DNA of 38,843 bases from Dolichospermum sp. LEGE 00240 (GCF_015207875.1 NZ_JADEVZ010000049.1:1-38843); one strand, 5' to 3'. Shown: positions 27,145 to 34,935, counted from the stretch's first letter. The notes: a model not told the origin generated them from the letters alone. A program made the numbers and translations.

Positions 27145-27256
27145 GACGTTGCTGATTAAGGGTATGAATTTTAGTCTCACGCAAAGGCGCAAAGACGCAC
27201 TGAGGTTTGAGTTTTAAAGATTCAATTTGGGAATTTCATACCTCGATTCAGCAACG
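27145..27256. repeat. Inverted repeat of about 110 bp (MITE-like)
   Basis: CGTTGCTGATTAAGGGTATG at the left and, read inwards, CGTTGCTGAATCGAGGTATG at the right; the arms are about 25 bp. The centre holds CTCACGCAAAGGCGCAAAGA. No coding capacity. Just beyond it, the minus strand at 27329 starts MKTDKLFYG, similar to the N-terminus of DUF2887 (Rpn-like) proteins, so the element may sit in a degraded gene. The rest of 27257-27413 is featureless. Confidence 0.65.
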
Positions 27257-27413
27257 CCGATTTTTCTAAGCAGTCAGCAGCCTCGTTTTGTTCTAGAGAA
27301 TCTCCGTAAAATAATTTGTCAGTTTTCATCTTTTACTACTACCAATAATAATACCTAATATGATTAAGCCTAGTCCTATGGATTTGGAAAAGTGACTGTA
27401 AAATAATTGTTAA

Positions 27414-28100
27414 TTACTCTAAAAGCAAATGATAAATATCTGCTGGATTTCTAAATTTAAATCCTAAAGACGAGTAAAGATTTAAAACAGGAATATTAGA
27501 TGCAGATATAGAACTCGTTAACTCAAGATAGCCTTTTTCAAATAATTTTTGACAAGCCAGACTCCAAAAATACTTTGCAAGTCCTTTTCCGCGATATTCT
27601 TCACTCAAAGCATGAAGTAGTATTTTATTATTTGAATAACCCCAAAAACCTGCTAGGTTATCAAAAATCATCAGTCCAAAAACTTGCTTCGACTGATGAA
27701 GTTCTCTTAACCATGAATCATATCGAATATCAGCTAGATGTTTTTTCAATTTAAAATCTCTATGAAAACGACCGTGACTGAATGCGCCATAAACACTATT
27801 ACTCAAGTCTTCTATATCTACTAAATCGGAAATGTGTATTCCTTCTTTTTGATATTTAGCCAAATTTTCAGAACTACAGTAAGGTTCGATTAAAGTATCA
27901 CAATAATAAAACCCAAACTCATCCAATATCTTCTTATTATTTAGCGGATTTATCTTAACTGTATAATGACCCAAGCGGGTTTCTTGAAAAATTTCTTCTA
28001 AGATTTTTTTTAGGTTGACATCAGAAGTGTATACAATCTCAAATGTATTAATTCCAAACACTCTGGAATCCCACGGCGTAGCAATAACATCCTCAAACAT
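27414..28100 (-). CDS. GNAT acetyltransferase, WecD/RffC-like
   Basis: 228 residues. The GNAT acetyl-CoA-binding loop LSEEYRGKGLAKYFW lies near residues 165-179 and is followed by the typical NIPVLNLYSSLGFKF ending. The N-terminus PWDSRVFGINTFEI resembles WecD/RffC, which N-acetylates dTDP-Fuc4N. With an RffA-type aminotransferase in the same gene group this is the most likely role, but similarity is seen only at motif level. The start overlaps the end of the GT2 gene by 8 bp, suggesting translational coupling. Confidence 0.75.
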   Translation of the reverse strand: MFEDVIATPWDSRVFGINTFEIVYTSDVNLKKILEEIFQETRLGHYTVKINPLNNKKILDEFGFYYCDTLIEPYCSSENLAKYQKEGIHISDLVDIEDLSNSVYGAFSHGRFHRDFKLKKHLADIRYDSWLRELHQSKQVFGLMIFDNLAGFWGYSNNKILLHALSEEYRGKGLAKYFWSLACQKLFEKGYLELTSSISASNIPVLNLYSSLGFKFRNPADIYHLLLE

Positions 28101-29073
28101 ATAAATTAACCGATTTTTCTAGTGTATTGGAGAGGTTTTTAGTATTACCTAGATTGAATGTTGAGTTTCTGACTAAATATAGAGGTCTCTTCTTGATTTC
28201 ATCAAAAGTTTTCCCCAAATAAACGCCTATAATCCCTAAAATAGAGATAATAATTCCTCCCAAAAAATATAACGAAACAATAAGACTACTCCAGCCTGTG
28301 ACAGTTGAACCATAAATAAAAAATTGAACAAGTATATAGATTCCATAAGTGAAGGCAAAAGCAGAAATAATAAAACCTAGTTTAATTGATAATCTCAGGG
28401 GTTTATCAGAATAAGCTATAATTGTTTCACTGGCTAGTTTCCATAATTTAGCAAAAGTATAGGTACTTTTCCCAGCAAAGCGTTCTTCATGAAAAACATC
28501 AATACTAGCAGTAGGAAATCCCATCCAATCTACTAAACCTCCAAAAAATCTGAGTCGTTCACGCATTAGACAAAAATCTTGAGCAACTTGTCGGGAAATC
28601 ATCCGAAAATTGCCAACTTCACCATCATATTGAAGTTCAGTAAAATAATTGAAAATCTGGTAAAATAGCCATGATGTCACTCGTTTCAAGGGAGAATCTT
28701 TTCGTTTTCCCCTCCTAGCTAAGACAACATCATAACCTTCTTGAGCCTTGGCATAAAGTCTGGGAATTTCTTCTGGTCTGTCTTGCAAGTCACAATCCAT
28801 AACTACAACCCAGTCACCATCACAATGGTCTAAGCCTGCGGTTATACCATAATGTTGACCGAAATTCCGACTAAATTGAATTCCTTTTACCCGTGAGTCA
28901 CTGTTAGCTAATTCAATAATTATATCCCAAGAGCGATCGCCCCCACAATCCTCAACTAAGATTAATTCAAAGTCTTGTGTAATCGTCTCTAATGAATCCG
29001 CAAGACGCTTATACAAAACGTACAAACAGTCTTCTGCTTTATAGACTGGGATTACCACCGAAATGTGAGGCAT
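28093..29073 (-). CDS. GT2 family glycosyltransferase (GtrB/DPM1-like), membrane-anchored
   Basis: 326 residues. The GT-A domain starts ISVVIPVYKAEDCL and carries the metal-binding DCD (residues 93-95, in VMDCDLQDRPEE). Two C-terminal membrane helices (about 232-257 and 268-292) place it at the cytoplasmic face of the membrane. Relatives transfer a sugar from a nucleotide donor to polyprenyl phosphate. It is the first gene of a minus-strand series with the acetyltransferase and probably loads a sugar for surface-glycan assembly. Confidence 0.88.
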   Translation of the reverse strand: MPHISVVIPVYKAEDCLYVLYKRLADSLETITQDFELILVEDCGGDRSWDIIIELANSDSRVKGIQFSRNFGQHYGITAGLDHCDGDWVVVMDCDLQDRPEEIPRLYAKAQEGYDVVLARRGKRKDSPLKRVTSWLFYQIFNYFTELQYDGEVGNFRMISRQVAQDFCLMRERLRFFGGLVDWMGFPTASIDVFHEERFAGKSTYTFAKLWKLASETIIAYSDKPLRLSIKLGFIISAFAFTYGIYILVQFFIYGSTVTGWSSLIVSLYFLGGIIISILGIIGVYLGKTFDEIKKRPLYLVRNSTFNLGNTKNLSNTLEKSVNLYV

Positions 29074-29282
29074 AATCTAAGCTAGTAGATTTACTGGAAA
29101 GTCAATAAGCAATACAATACTATACTGCCACATTGTGCTAATATAATTTTTAACATATTGTAACATTTTTACTGGGCATAGCTAAACATCCTCTTGCTAA
29201 GGAAGAGAATTTTCCGGTTTCTCCTTTTGGTAAGGGGGATTAGGGGGGATAATGTGGGAATCAGAGTTCCAGCATTAGTTTT

Positions 29283-29435
29283 ATAAGTAGTGGGACAGAA
29301 TTAATTACACAATGTCATTGCGTAAGCGAAGCGTGGCGTTAGCCATATGGAACGAAGTGAAATCAAGCAATTCCAAGGGTTGTGATTGCTTCGCTTCGCT
29401 CGCAATGACTGTAAATATTTTTGTCCAATTACTTA
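29283..29435 (-). mobile_element. 152-bp MITE family, second full copy
   Basis: TAAGTAGTGGGACAGAATTA at the left and, read inwards, TAAGTAATTGGACAAAAATA at the right. It is about 153 bp, inverted relative to the copy at 18671. Upstream, 29074-29282 contains an AACATCCTCT fragment like an IS5-type end near 29184 and otherwise nothing recognised. Confidence 0.8.
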
Positions 29436-29456
29436 CCTCATTTACCTGGGAGAAAA

Positions 29457-29567
29457 TTATTTTTTGGTGCTGAAGATGGTGGTGAACATCATCAACATTC
29501 CTCCTATCAAAATAGCGATCGCTAATCCTCCAGCCACTAAATCCAAAGTATTATTATCTATGGTCAT
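29457..29567 (-). CDS. Possible 36-residue single-helix membrane protein
   Basis: It encodes MTIDNNTLDLVAGGLAIAIL then IGGMLMMFTTIFSTKK: a short acidic N-terminus, one strongly hydrophobic helix (about 9-31) and a Lys-Lys end. GGATGAG lies about 6 bp before the ATG. It is divergent from the gene at 29601. The composition and topology resemble the small subunits of thylakoid complexes, but I do not recognise it. It is too short to be listed by most gene callers. Confidence 0.5.
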   Translation of the reverse strand: MTIDNNTLDLVAGGLAIAILIGGMLMMFTTIFSTKK

Positions 29568-29600
29568 ATTATTCTCATCCAAAATTAGACATTATAATTT

Positions 29601-29933
29601 ATGAACTCTCAACCAGAAGAAGATTTACAACGTCGTCTCCAAAACCTAGCAGCAGAAATCAAATCTGCCGGTGAAAATGCTCGTCAATCAGAAACAGAGA
29701 CACCTGTAACTAGAGTTGCCCAATGGAATTTATATTTAGAAAGATCCAGAAATTGGTTTAATGGCTTATCAACAATTAAAAAGCTGGTAGTGACAGGTAT
29801 AGTCATGTTGATAACCGTTTGGATGTTGCAAACAGTATTTGCTCTAGTTGCTTCCGTAATTAGTCTGGCGGTTTTGGCAGTGTTAGTGTATCTTGGATAC
29901 AAATTTTTTATTGCTAATGGACAAGGAAAATAA
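29601..29933 (+). CDS. Small membrane protein, unknown function
   Basis: 110 residues. The N-terminal half is polar and probably coiled coil (MNSQPEEDLQRRLQNLAAEI). Residues about 60-103 form one or two membrane helices (LVVTGIVMLITVWMLQTV, then VASVISLAVLAVLVYLG). I know no family for it. It precedes the RDD/pentapeptide gene by 59 bp on the same strand and may be cotranscribed with it. Confidence 0.7.
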   Translation: MNSQPEEDLQRRLQNLAAEIKSAGENARQSETETPVTRVAQWNLYLERSRNWFNGLSTIKKLVVTGIVMLITVWMLQTVFALVASVISLAVLAVLVYLGYKFFIANGQGK

Positions 29934-29992
29934 GCAATAGCCTATTTGAGTCATGCCAATGGTGGCGTAAAAAAATTACAGGTAATTACACG

Positions 29993-32089
29993 ATGGCGAA
30001 TCCAATGATCGGCAAAAGTAGTAGTCAGTCTAGCCGCCCCAAAGAACCGAAAAAAGCTAAAATTACACCATTAGCAACGAGGCGTTTTGTAGCTTGGACG
30101 GTGGAAATAACACTCCTTATTGCCAGTGGGTTAGTTCCTTATAGTTTAGGCGTATATGTAAATTCTCGTAGTGAGATTCGGCGAGTACCGCTGAATCCTG
30201 TCTTGGTAGTCACAGAAAAAGCGATCGCTAGACCACTAGCATTACCCATCAGTTATGGTATTCGCAACGTCGCCTGGCCGACCAATATCCTGTGGACATT
30301 AGCCCTATTATTGCCCACAAGCCTCTGTGGGTGGCAATTGTATTTACTGGCTAAAACAGGCAGCACCATTCCCAAACGGTGGTTTGGTGTGCGAGTAGTA
30401 AACGAAGCCGGAACAGCCCCAGGTTTAGGCGCAGTCGTAGTGAGAGAAGGATTAGGACGTTGGACAATCCCAGTTTCCGCAGCATATCTCCTCTGGCGTT
30501 ACAGCTTTGTTTTCCCCAACTTGGCTCTGTTTACATCTTTAACAATGTTAATGATCTTAGCAGAATCAAAAGGCTGGCCTAACCAAAAGCATCGCCGCTC
30601 TTTCCATGATCAACTTGCAGGGACATATACAATAGATGCAACCAGCACTGTTATTCCTCATGGGGAGCATTCAACCACAACCGAAAATAATGTAGATAGT
30701 TCACAATCTCCTTCCCCTGCTTCCCCCAGAAATAATTCTAGTATCAGCCTGTTTTTAGTAGGGTTAACTAGCATGATTGCTGTGTTATCAACCTTAATAG
30801 GTACACAAATCTACATCCAAACCCAAGAAAGCCAACGGAGAAGCGAACAAACTAATAGTCAAAAGTTCCTTGAACTCATCAAAGCACTCAATCCCAATAA
30901 CGGTGTTACCAACGAAGACCGCCAAAGAGTTATTTTAGCCTTGGGTAGTGTTGATGATAAACAAGCCATTAAATTATTAATTGACTTATTGGTTAAAGAA
31001 ACAGACCCCAAAACCCTGGATACTATTCAACAAGCCTTAACTAATGCTGGTTTTAAAGCCATTCCTGAATTAAACCGCATGAATCAGTTTCTCGCTGGAG
31101 AACTAGCATCTGCCGGTAAAAGTCCCAATGGGGAAATTAGACAAAATCAGCTAATTCTCACCCAGCAGGTAATTAATAAAATTCTGGCTATCTATAGTGG
31201 CGAAACTAACAAGATTGACTTGAGCAATGCTCAATTGGGTTCTCAAGCATCTGGAGAAAAGCCCTTATTTAACTTGGTATTAAACAACGTTGATTTATCA
31301 GGAATTGTCTTGAAATCAGCAAATCTTAACCAAGCTAACTTCCAAGGTAGTCGTTTTCGCAGCGTGGGTGAAGATGGACGTTGGGATACTTATGATGATG
31401 CGATCGCTGATTTAAATAACACTCAACTAAAGCAAGCTAACTTAAGTAATACCAACTTGAGTCGGGCTTCCATGAGTCGTAGTGATTTAAGTCGGGCTAA
31501 TCTTAACAAAGCTAACTTATCCTACACCCGTTTATTTGGGGCTAATCTCAGTAGCACCCAGTTAGTAGGTACAGATTTACGAAATGCAGTTTTGGAAAAT
31601 GCCAGCCTCACAAATGCAGATTTAAGCAACGCTAACTTAACAGAAGCAAATTTATATGCCACCAATTTAGTCCGGGTTTCTGCCATTGGTACACAATTAG
31701 CCTACGCGAATTTAACTAAAACGGACTGGCAAGGTGCAGATTTATCGGAAAGCTATTTAGATTATGCTAATCTCAGTCATGCTAACTTAAGTGCTACTCG
31801 ACTCACTGGCGCTAGTTTACGCTCGACTAACTTAGAAAACGCTAATTTCCGAAATGCTGATTTAAGTCGTGCAGACTTACGAGGAGCAAATGTCGCTGGA
31901 GCAGATTTTCAAGGCACAATTCTCTTTGTTAGTAAACAAAATCTAGCAGATCAGTTTGTGGAAACACCTGATCTTGGTTCACAAAATGCCTCAATTAAAG
32001 GAGTAGATTTCAGTCAAGCTAAAAATTTAGATCCCCAACAATTGGCATTTATTTGTACTCAAGGTGGACTAAATTCCCGTTGTCCATAA
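29993..32089 (+). CDS. RDD-domain membrane protein with C-terminal pentapeptide repeats
   Basis: 698 residues. Residues about 28-215 are an RDD membrane domain (RRFVAWTVEITLLIASGLVP, ...GSTIPKRWFGVRVV, ending HRRSFHDQLAGTY). A linker and a membrane helix (about 250-270) follow, then a soluble helical segment with HEAT-like character (about 290-370). From about 427 to 645 runs a long series of A(D/N)LxX pentapeptide repeats, forming a right-handed quadrilateral beta helix. This architecture is common in cyanobacteria; its function is unknown. The protein probably sits in a membrane with the beta helix on one side. Confidence 0.85.
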   Translation: MANPMIGKSSSQSSRPKEPKKAKITPLATRRFVAWTVEITLLIASGLVPYSLGVYVNSRSEIRRVPLNPVLVVTEKAIARPLALPISYGIRNVAWPTNILWTLALLLPTSLCGWQLYLLAKTGSTIPKRWFGVRVVNEAGTAPGLGAVVVREGLGRWTIPVSAAYLLWRYSFVFPNLALFTSLTMLMILAESKGWPNQKHRRSFHDQLAGTYTIDATSTVIPHGEHSTTTENNVDSSQSPSPASPRNNSSISLFLVGLTSMIAVLSTLIGTQIYIQTQESQRRSEQTNSQKFLELIKALNPNNGVTNEDRQRVILALGSVDDKQAIKLLIDLLVKETDPKTLDTIQQALTNAGFKAIPELNRMNQFLAGELASAGKSPNGEIRQNQLILTQQVINKILAIYSGETNKIDLSNAQLGSQASGEKPLFNLVLNNVDLSGIVLKSANLNQANFQGSRFRSVGEDGRWDTYDDAIADLNNTQLKQANLSNTNLSRASMSRSDLSRANLNKANLSYTRLFGANLSSTQLVGTDLRNAVLENASLTNADLSNANLTEANLYATNLVRVSAIGTQLAYANLTKTDWQGADLSESYLDYANLSHANLSATRLTGASLRSTNLENANFRNADLSRADLRGANVAGADFQGTILFVSKQNLADQFVETPDLGSQNASIKGVDFSQAKNLDPQQLAFICTQGGLNSRCP

Positions 32090-32097
32090 TCACATAA

Positions 32098-32203
32098 AAG
32101 GATGTTTGAAAAGTATCATTCTGTGATTTTTAGCACCGCTATCACCTTCTCACATTCCTAAAAGCGATCGCCTTCCATATCCATCCCAAAAAGCGATCGC
32201 TAT
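32098..32203. repeat. Solo IS5-type end and first HIP1 repeat units
   Basis: AGGATGTTTGAAAAGT near 32098-32113 matches the IS5/MITE terminal repeat, with no partner found nearby. At 32159-32203 two GCGATCGC sites appear, each preceded by AAAA and separated by CCTTCCATATCCATCCC. This is the same layout as the larger arrays further right and marks the start of the TA island. Confidence 0.6.
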
Positions 32204-32221
32204 TTTACTCTGTACAAAAAG

Positions 32222-32488
32222 TTATGAAACAAGTTTTAATAATGCTTCATTAATAATTGTTTGATAACCAACTCCCTGTTTTTCTGCTTCAGATTTTGCC
32301 CAAGCAATCACTTGAGGATGTAACCTAATGGAAACAGATTGATACTTTTCCGTTTCACTTTTTGCAGGTCTTCCACGTCGAGTGTAATTAATCCCAAATT
32401 GTTCTTGAATAGCTTGTTCAGCAGCTATTACTTCTGATGGACTAATTCTTTTGGCATGAGCAAAAGGAAATTCAGCATTCTTCTTCAT
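32222..32488 (-). CDS. brnA: BrnA-type antitoxin
   Basis: 88 residues from ATG 32488. Mid-protein RRGRPAKSETEKYQSVSIRL followed by HPQVIAWAKSEAEKQGVGYQ is the ribbon-helix-helix-like DNA-binding region of BrnA, with TIINEALLKLV at the end. It neutralises the BrnT RNase and represses the operon. The start overlaps the brnT end by 17 bp. A frame open further upstream (to 32524) is inside brnT and not needed. The antitoxin is intact although its toxin is broken. Confidence 0.82.
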   Translation of the reverse strand: MKKNAEFPFAHAKRISPSEVIAAEQAIQEQFGINYTRRGRPAKSETEKYQSVSIRLHPQVIAWAKSEAEKQGVGYQTIINEALLKLVS

Positions 32489-32747
32489 ATTGTTGACGCT
32501 CCCATTTTGTTGCAGGTCTAGCACTGATAATTCTAGCTATATCGTTTCTCATTGTATAAACAACAACCAATAAACGATTGTTATAGGATTCTCCAATAAT
32601 CCATTCTCTTTCTTCTTCTACAGAATGTTCTGGATCGGTCGCAATTAAAGCTAATGGATCAGTCCACACAGTGGCAGCTTCTTCAAAAGAAACTTTGTGT
32701 TTTTGTTGATTCCGATGTTGTTTGTTTGCATCTCATTCAAATTTCAT
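32472..32747 (-). pseudogene. brnT: BrnT-type toxin with a nonsense codon at position 5
   Basis: From ATG 32747 the frame reads MKFE, stop (TGA at 32733-32735), then DANKQHRNQQKHKVSFEEAA and on to DPLALIATDPEHSVEEEREW and RIISARPATKWERQQYEEE. BrnT proteins normally read MKFEWDxxK, so a Trp codon TGG has become TGA. Everything downstream is in frame. Restarting at GTG 32669 would lose the first 26 residues, including the beta strand and basic residues needed for RNase activity. It could also be a sequencing error, but decay fits its neighbours. Confidence 0.82.
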
Positions 32748-32825
32748 ATTTTTAGTATGTACCAAAAATATAGAATTAAAAATTAAGTTTTTTATACAGA
32801 ATCCCCAGAAAGAAAAAGCGAAAAC

Positions 32826-33041
32826 TCACGAAAGAAGTTCCTCCATCAGTTGTGCAGGAGTAACAGGCCGACATTTACCTTCTGCAAACTCTTTTTGTGC
32901 TTCCTGAACATCTTTCACTAGACTATTTCTTCGGCGATCTCGTAGTCGTTTCTGTAAAATCTGAATTAAATTTTCCTGATCTTCGGGTACTAATTTATCC
33001 GCAGCTTCTAGGATTTCTGCAAAAGTTGTTCCTGTCATCAT
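32826..33041 (-). CDS. Orphan antitoxin-like small protein
   Basis: 71 residues: MMTGTTFAEILEAADKLVPE, then DQENLIQILQKRLRDRR and a C-terminus EFAEGKCRPVTPAQLMEELL. It is helical with an (E/D)QExLIxIL core, typical of small cyanobacterial antitoxins that pair with RelE/HigB-like toxins. No toxin frame lies on either side: brnT is downstream and a repeat array upstream. Possibly a survivor of a lost pair. Confidence 0.6.
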   Translation of the reverse strand: MMTGTTFAEILEAADKLVPEDQENLIQILQKRLRDRRRNSLVKDVQEAQKEFAEGKCRPVTPAQLMEELLS

Positions 33042-33104
33042 GTTTTTACTTTTGTCTTTACTTGGTCATCTTAAATTATATTTTATCTAAAACAGTGACA
33101 AATA

Positions 33105-33262
33105 GCGATCGCACCTCCACATCCCCCAAACAGCGAACTGCTTGCAGCAGCACAACGCTTGCGCCCCGCCACATCCCCAAAAGCGATACCTTCGGTGCGC
33201 TTCGCTAACGCACCTCCCACATCCCAAACAGCGAACTGCTTGCAGCAGCGCTTCGCTATCGC
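33105..33262. repeat. HIP1-centred repeat array 1
   Basis: Units of AAAA/AAACA + GCGATCGC + C-rich spacer CCTCCCACATCCCC. It includes an aberrant type-A insert (33134 onward) and one clean type-A insert that splits GCGA from TCGC (around 33229-33262). It ends five bases before the vapC stop at 33267. Confidence 0.8.
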
Positions 33263-33266
33263 ATAC

Positions 33267-33661
33267 TTACCAAATTGTTTTTATATGGGGATAATTTAAA
33301 ATTTTGGCATCACAAGTAACAAGGGGAATTTCATAACGTCTTGCAATAGCAACTAAAATTCTGTCTGCTGGATCTTTGTGAAAATCGTCTGGTAACTGTG
33401 TACTGGCAATTGCATCTATGGGTGATAAAGGTTCTATGATTATACCTGAATGAGTTTGCGCTAACTGATACCATTCATCAATGGGTAAAGGCAAAGCTAA
33501 TTTACGACACTAGATTTAACTGCTACTTCCCAAACAGAAATAGCGGAAACTAATAAGCCATTTTGAGATTCTTCACTTTCAATAGCTGCTTGTGCTACTT
33601 GCGATAGTTGACTAGGATCGTGAAGTAACCATAGCCAAATATGGGTATCTAGTAAAATCAT
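33267..33661 (-). pseudogene. VapC-like PIN toxin split by a frameshift
   Basis: The first frame (ATG 33661) gives MILLDTHIWLWLLHDPSQLS to SVWEVAVKSS, then runs into a stop at 33497. The second frame resumes with KLALPLPIDEWYQLAQTHSG and ends DPADRILVAIARR...IKTIW. Joined, they make a normal PIN domain with its acidic residues (D in LLDTH, E in VWEV, D-x-x-D in DPADR). The shift lies near 33500-33512. The ATG overlaps the antitoxin stop (ATGA), so the operon layout is preserved. The toxin should be inactive. Confidence 0.85.
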
Positions 33662-33885
33662 TCCGCTAATGCTTCCCAACGTTCAGGCATAGGTTCATCA
33701 AAATCACTAGCAATGGTAATAGGTTTCCCTCTCAGTGGGTAATTCTTTGTAGTTTTTGTTTCTTGGGAAATAAGATCAATGTTTCCTGCCTTAAATTCTA
33801 AAAACTCGATAAATTTAATTACTTCATTGCGCTGTTCAAGAGGTAATTGTTTAATTTTAGCGATCGCCATTTCTAATGTGATCAT
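33658..33885 (-). CDS. VapB-like antitoxin (DUF2281 type)
   Basis: 75 residues: MITLEMAIAKIKQLPLEQRN, then EVIKFIEFLEFKAGN, a linker and a C-terminal DFDEPMPERWEAL tail that would wrap the PIN toxin. This layout is standard for cyanobacterial DUF2281 antitoxins preceding PIN genes. It overlaps the toxin start by 4 bp. A truncated duplicate of its 5' part lies at 37000-37104. Confidence 0.82.
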   Translation of the reverse strand: MITLEMAIAKIKQLPLEQRNEVIKFIEFLEFKAGNIDLISQETKTTKNYPLRGKPITIASDFDEPMPERWEALAE

Positions 33886-33950
33886 TTATTTGTTTTTCCT
33901 GTAACTTTAAGTTACTTCTATTTTAGCAAATGATTTTTAGGTCGTGCTTC

Positions 33951-34058
33951 GTGATCGCCCTCCCATATCCCAAAAAGCGAACTGCTTGCAGCAGCGCTTC
34001 GCTATCGCTCTCCCACATCCCCAAACAGCGAACTGACAAGTTAGTGCTTGCCCTATCG
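33951..34058. repeat. HIP1-centred repeat array 2
   Basis: It includes a degenerate GTGATCGC, one type-A split unit (around 33976) and one decayed type-B unit with ACTGACAAGT (around 34027-34058). Spacers are CCTCCCATATCCC and CTCTCCCACATCCCC. The preceding 80 bases are duplicated at 37105-37170 together with the vapB fragment. Confidence 0.8.
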
Positions 34059-34074
34059 TTACCTTTGCCTTCAT

Positions 34075-34128
34075 TTCCAAAACTTAGTTAAGGATAGTAA
34101 TTTGATGAGAGATTGAGTAATAATTTGT
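34075..34128 (-). pseudogene. Duplicated 3' scrap of the 53-residue antitoxin gene
   Basis: CCAAAACTTAGTTAAGGATA and the following bases match 36301-36350, the 3' end of the small antitoxin at 36313-36474 (KIITQPLIKSLS), here KIITQSLIKLLS with no stop at the same place. The remainder of that gene is absent, so another copy of the PIN/antitoxin module probably once stood here. Confidence 0.65.
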
Positions 34129-34174
34129 TGAAAAAGTAGTTTAATATTGATAGTTAGAAGTATACAAAATTATT

Positions 34175-34351
34175 ATGGATGCTTTAATTGCAGAACTAAG
34201 TACAAAGTTAAGTTACTGGCAACCTGCTGTAGCAGAACAAGTTCGCCATTGTATTCTAGAAATCATCGAAATGGCAGATCAGGATGTTTTAGACATTCTC
34301 AGAACCCGTATAGTAGAGCAAGAAGTTTTGGATTTGTTAGATCAACCCTAA
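34175..34351 (+). CDS. Small antitoxin upstream of the MazF-like gene
   Basis: 58 residues: MDALIAELSTKLSYWQPAVA, EQVRHCILEIIEMADQDVLD and a Leu/Asp-rich end LLDQP. It is acidic and helical. It directly precedes and abuts the MazF-like frame, as antitoxin genes of such pairs do. I recognise the arrangement more than the family. It is too short for length-filtered gene calling. Confidence 0.65.
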   Translation: MDALIAELSTKLSYWQPAVAEQVRHCILEIIEMADQDVLDILRTRIVEQEVLDLLDQP

Positions 34352-34382
34352 ACTTGGTGAAATTTGGCTTGCTGATTTGGGG

Positions 34383-34673
34383 ATGGCTGCAAAAACACGC
34401 CTAGTTATCATTGTATCCCGTGATGATCCAGATCCACCACGAGCCTTGGCGATTTATGTACCACTAACTACCCAAAATCGGGGTAGTCTTTATGAAGTTA
34501 TACTACCTCGACTACAATTTCTTGAACGGGATTCCATAGCTAATGTTCAAGGTATTGCATCTATTCCAACAGTAAGACTAGAGCGAAAATTAGGCAAGTT
34601 ACCAGAGGAAGTTATGCAGGAAATTCAGCAAGCGATTAAATTCGCACTTGATTTACAAGATGAAGCCGAATAA
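34383..34673 (+). CDS. MazF/PemK-like mRNA interferase, normal start codon missing
   Basis: The protein frame matches MazF/PemK growth-inhibitor folds. Its expected N-terminus INPKLGEIWLADLGMAAKTR is encoded from 34341, but no ATG, GTG or TTG precedes this part; the frame is closed by TAG at 34338-34340. The first usable starts are TTG 34377 or ATG 34383, which drop the first beta strand (GEIWLADLG). Downstream AIYVPLTTQ and VQGIASIPTVRLERKLGKLP are intact. Either the start codon was lost, or ATC/ATT initiation is used by coupling to the antitoxin, whose stop overlaps here. Toxin activity is doubtful. Confidence 0.72.
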   Translation: MAAKTRLVIIVSRDDPDPPRALAIYVPLTTQNRGSLYEVILPRLQFLERDSIANVQGIASIPTVRLERKLGKLPEEVMQEIQQAIKFALDLQDEAE

Positions 34674-34699
34674 TCGCTCTCAATACTGTATTAGAAATG

Positions 34700-34885
34700 T
34701 GATCGCACCTCCCACACCCCAAAAAGCGATCGCCCCCCCACATCCCAAAAGAGATCGCCCTCCCACATCTCCAAACAGCGAACTGCTTGCAGCAGCGCTT
34801 CGCTATCGCCCCCCACATCTCCAAACAGCGAACTGCTTGCAGCAGCGCTTCGCTATCGCCCCTCACATCTCCAAACAGCGATCGC
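34700..34885. repeat. HIP1-centred repeat array 3
   Basis: Six or so units. Two clean type-A split units: in the first, GCGA is 34778-34781, the 24-nt insert 34782-34805 and TCGC 34806-34809; the second follows about 50 bases on. Simple GCGATCGC units stand at both ends. Spacers are CCTCCCACATCTCC-like. Confidence 0.85.
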
Positions 34886-34935
34886 ATTTATTCTCAAACA
34901 TGGAATGGGAATGAAGAGATGGCGATTACGACTAT

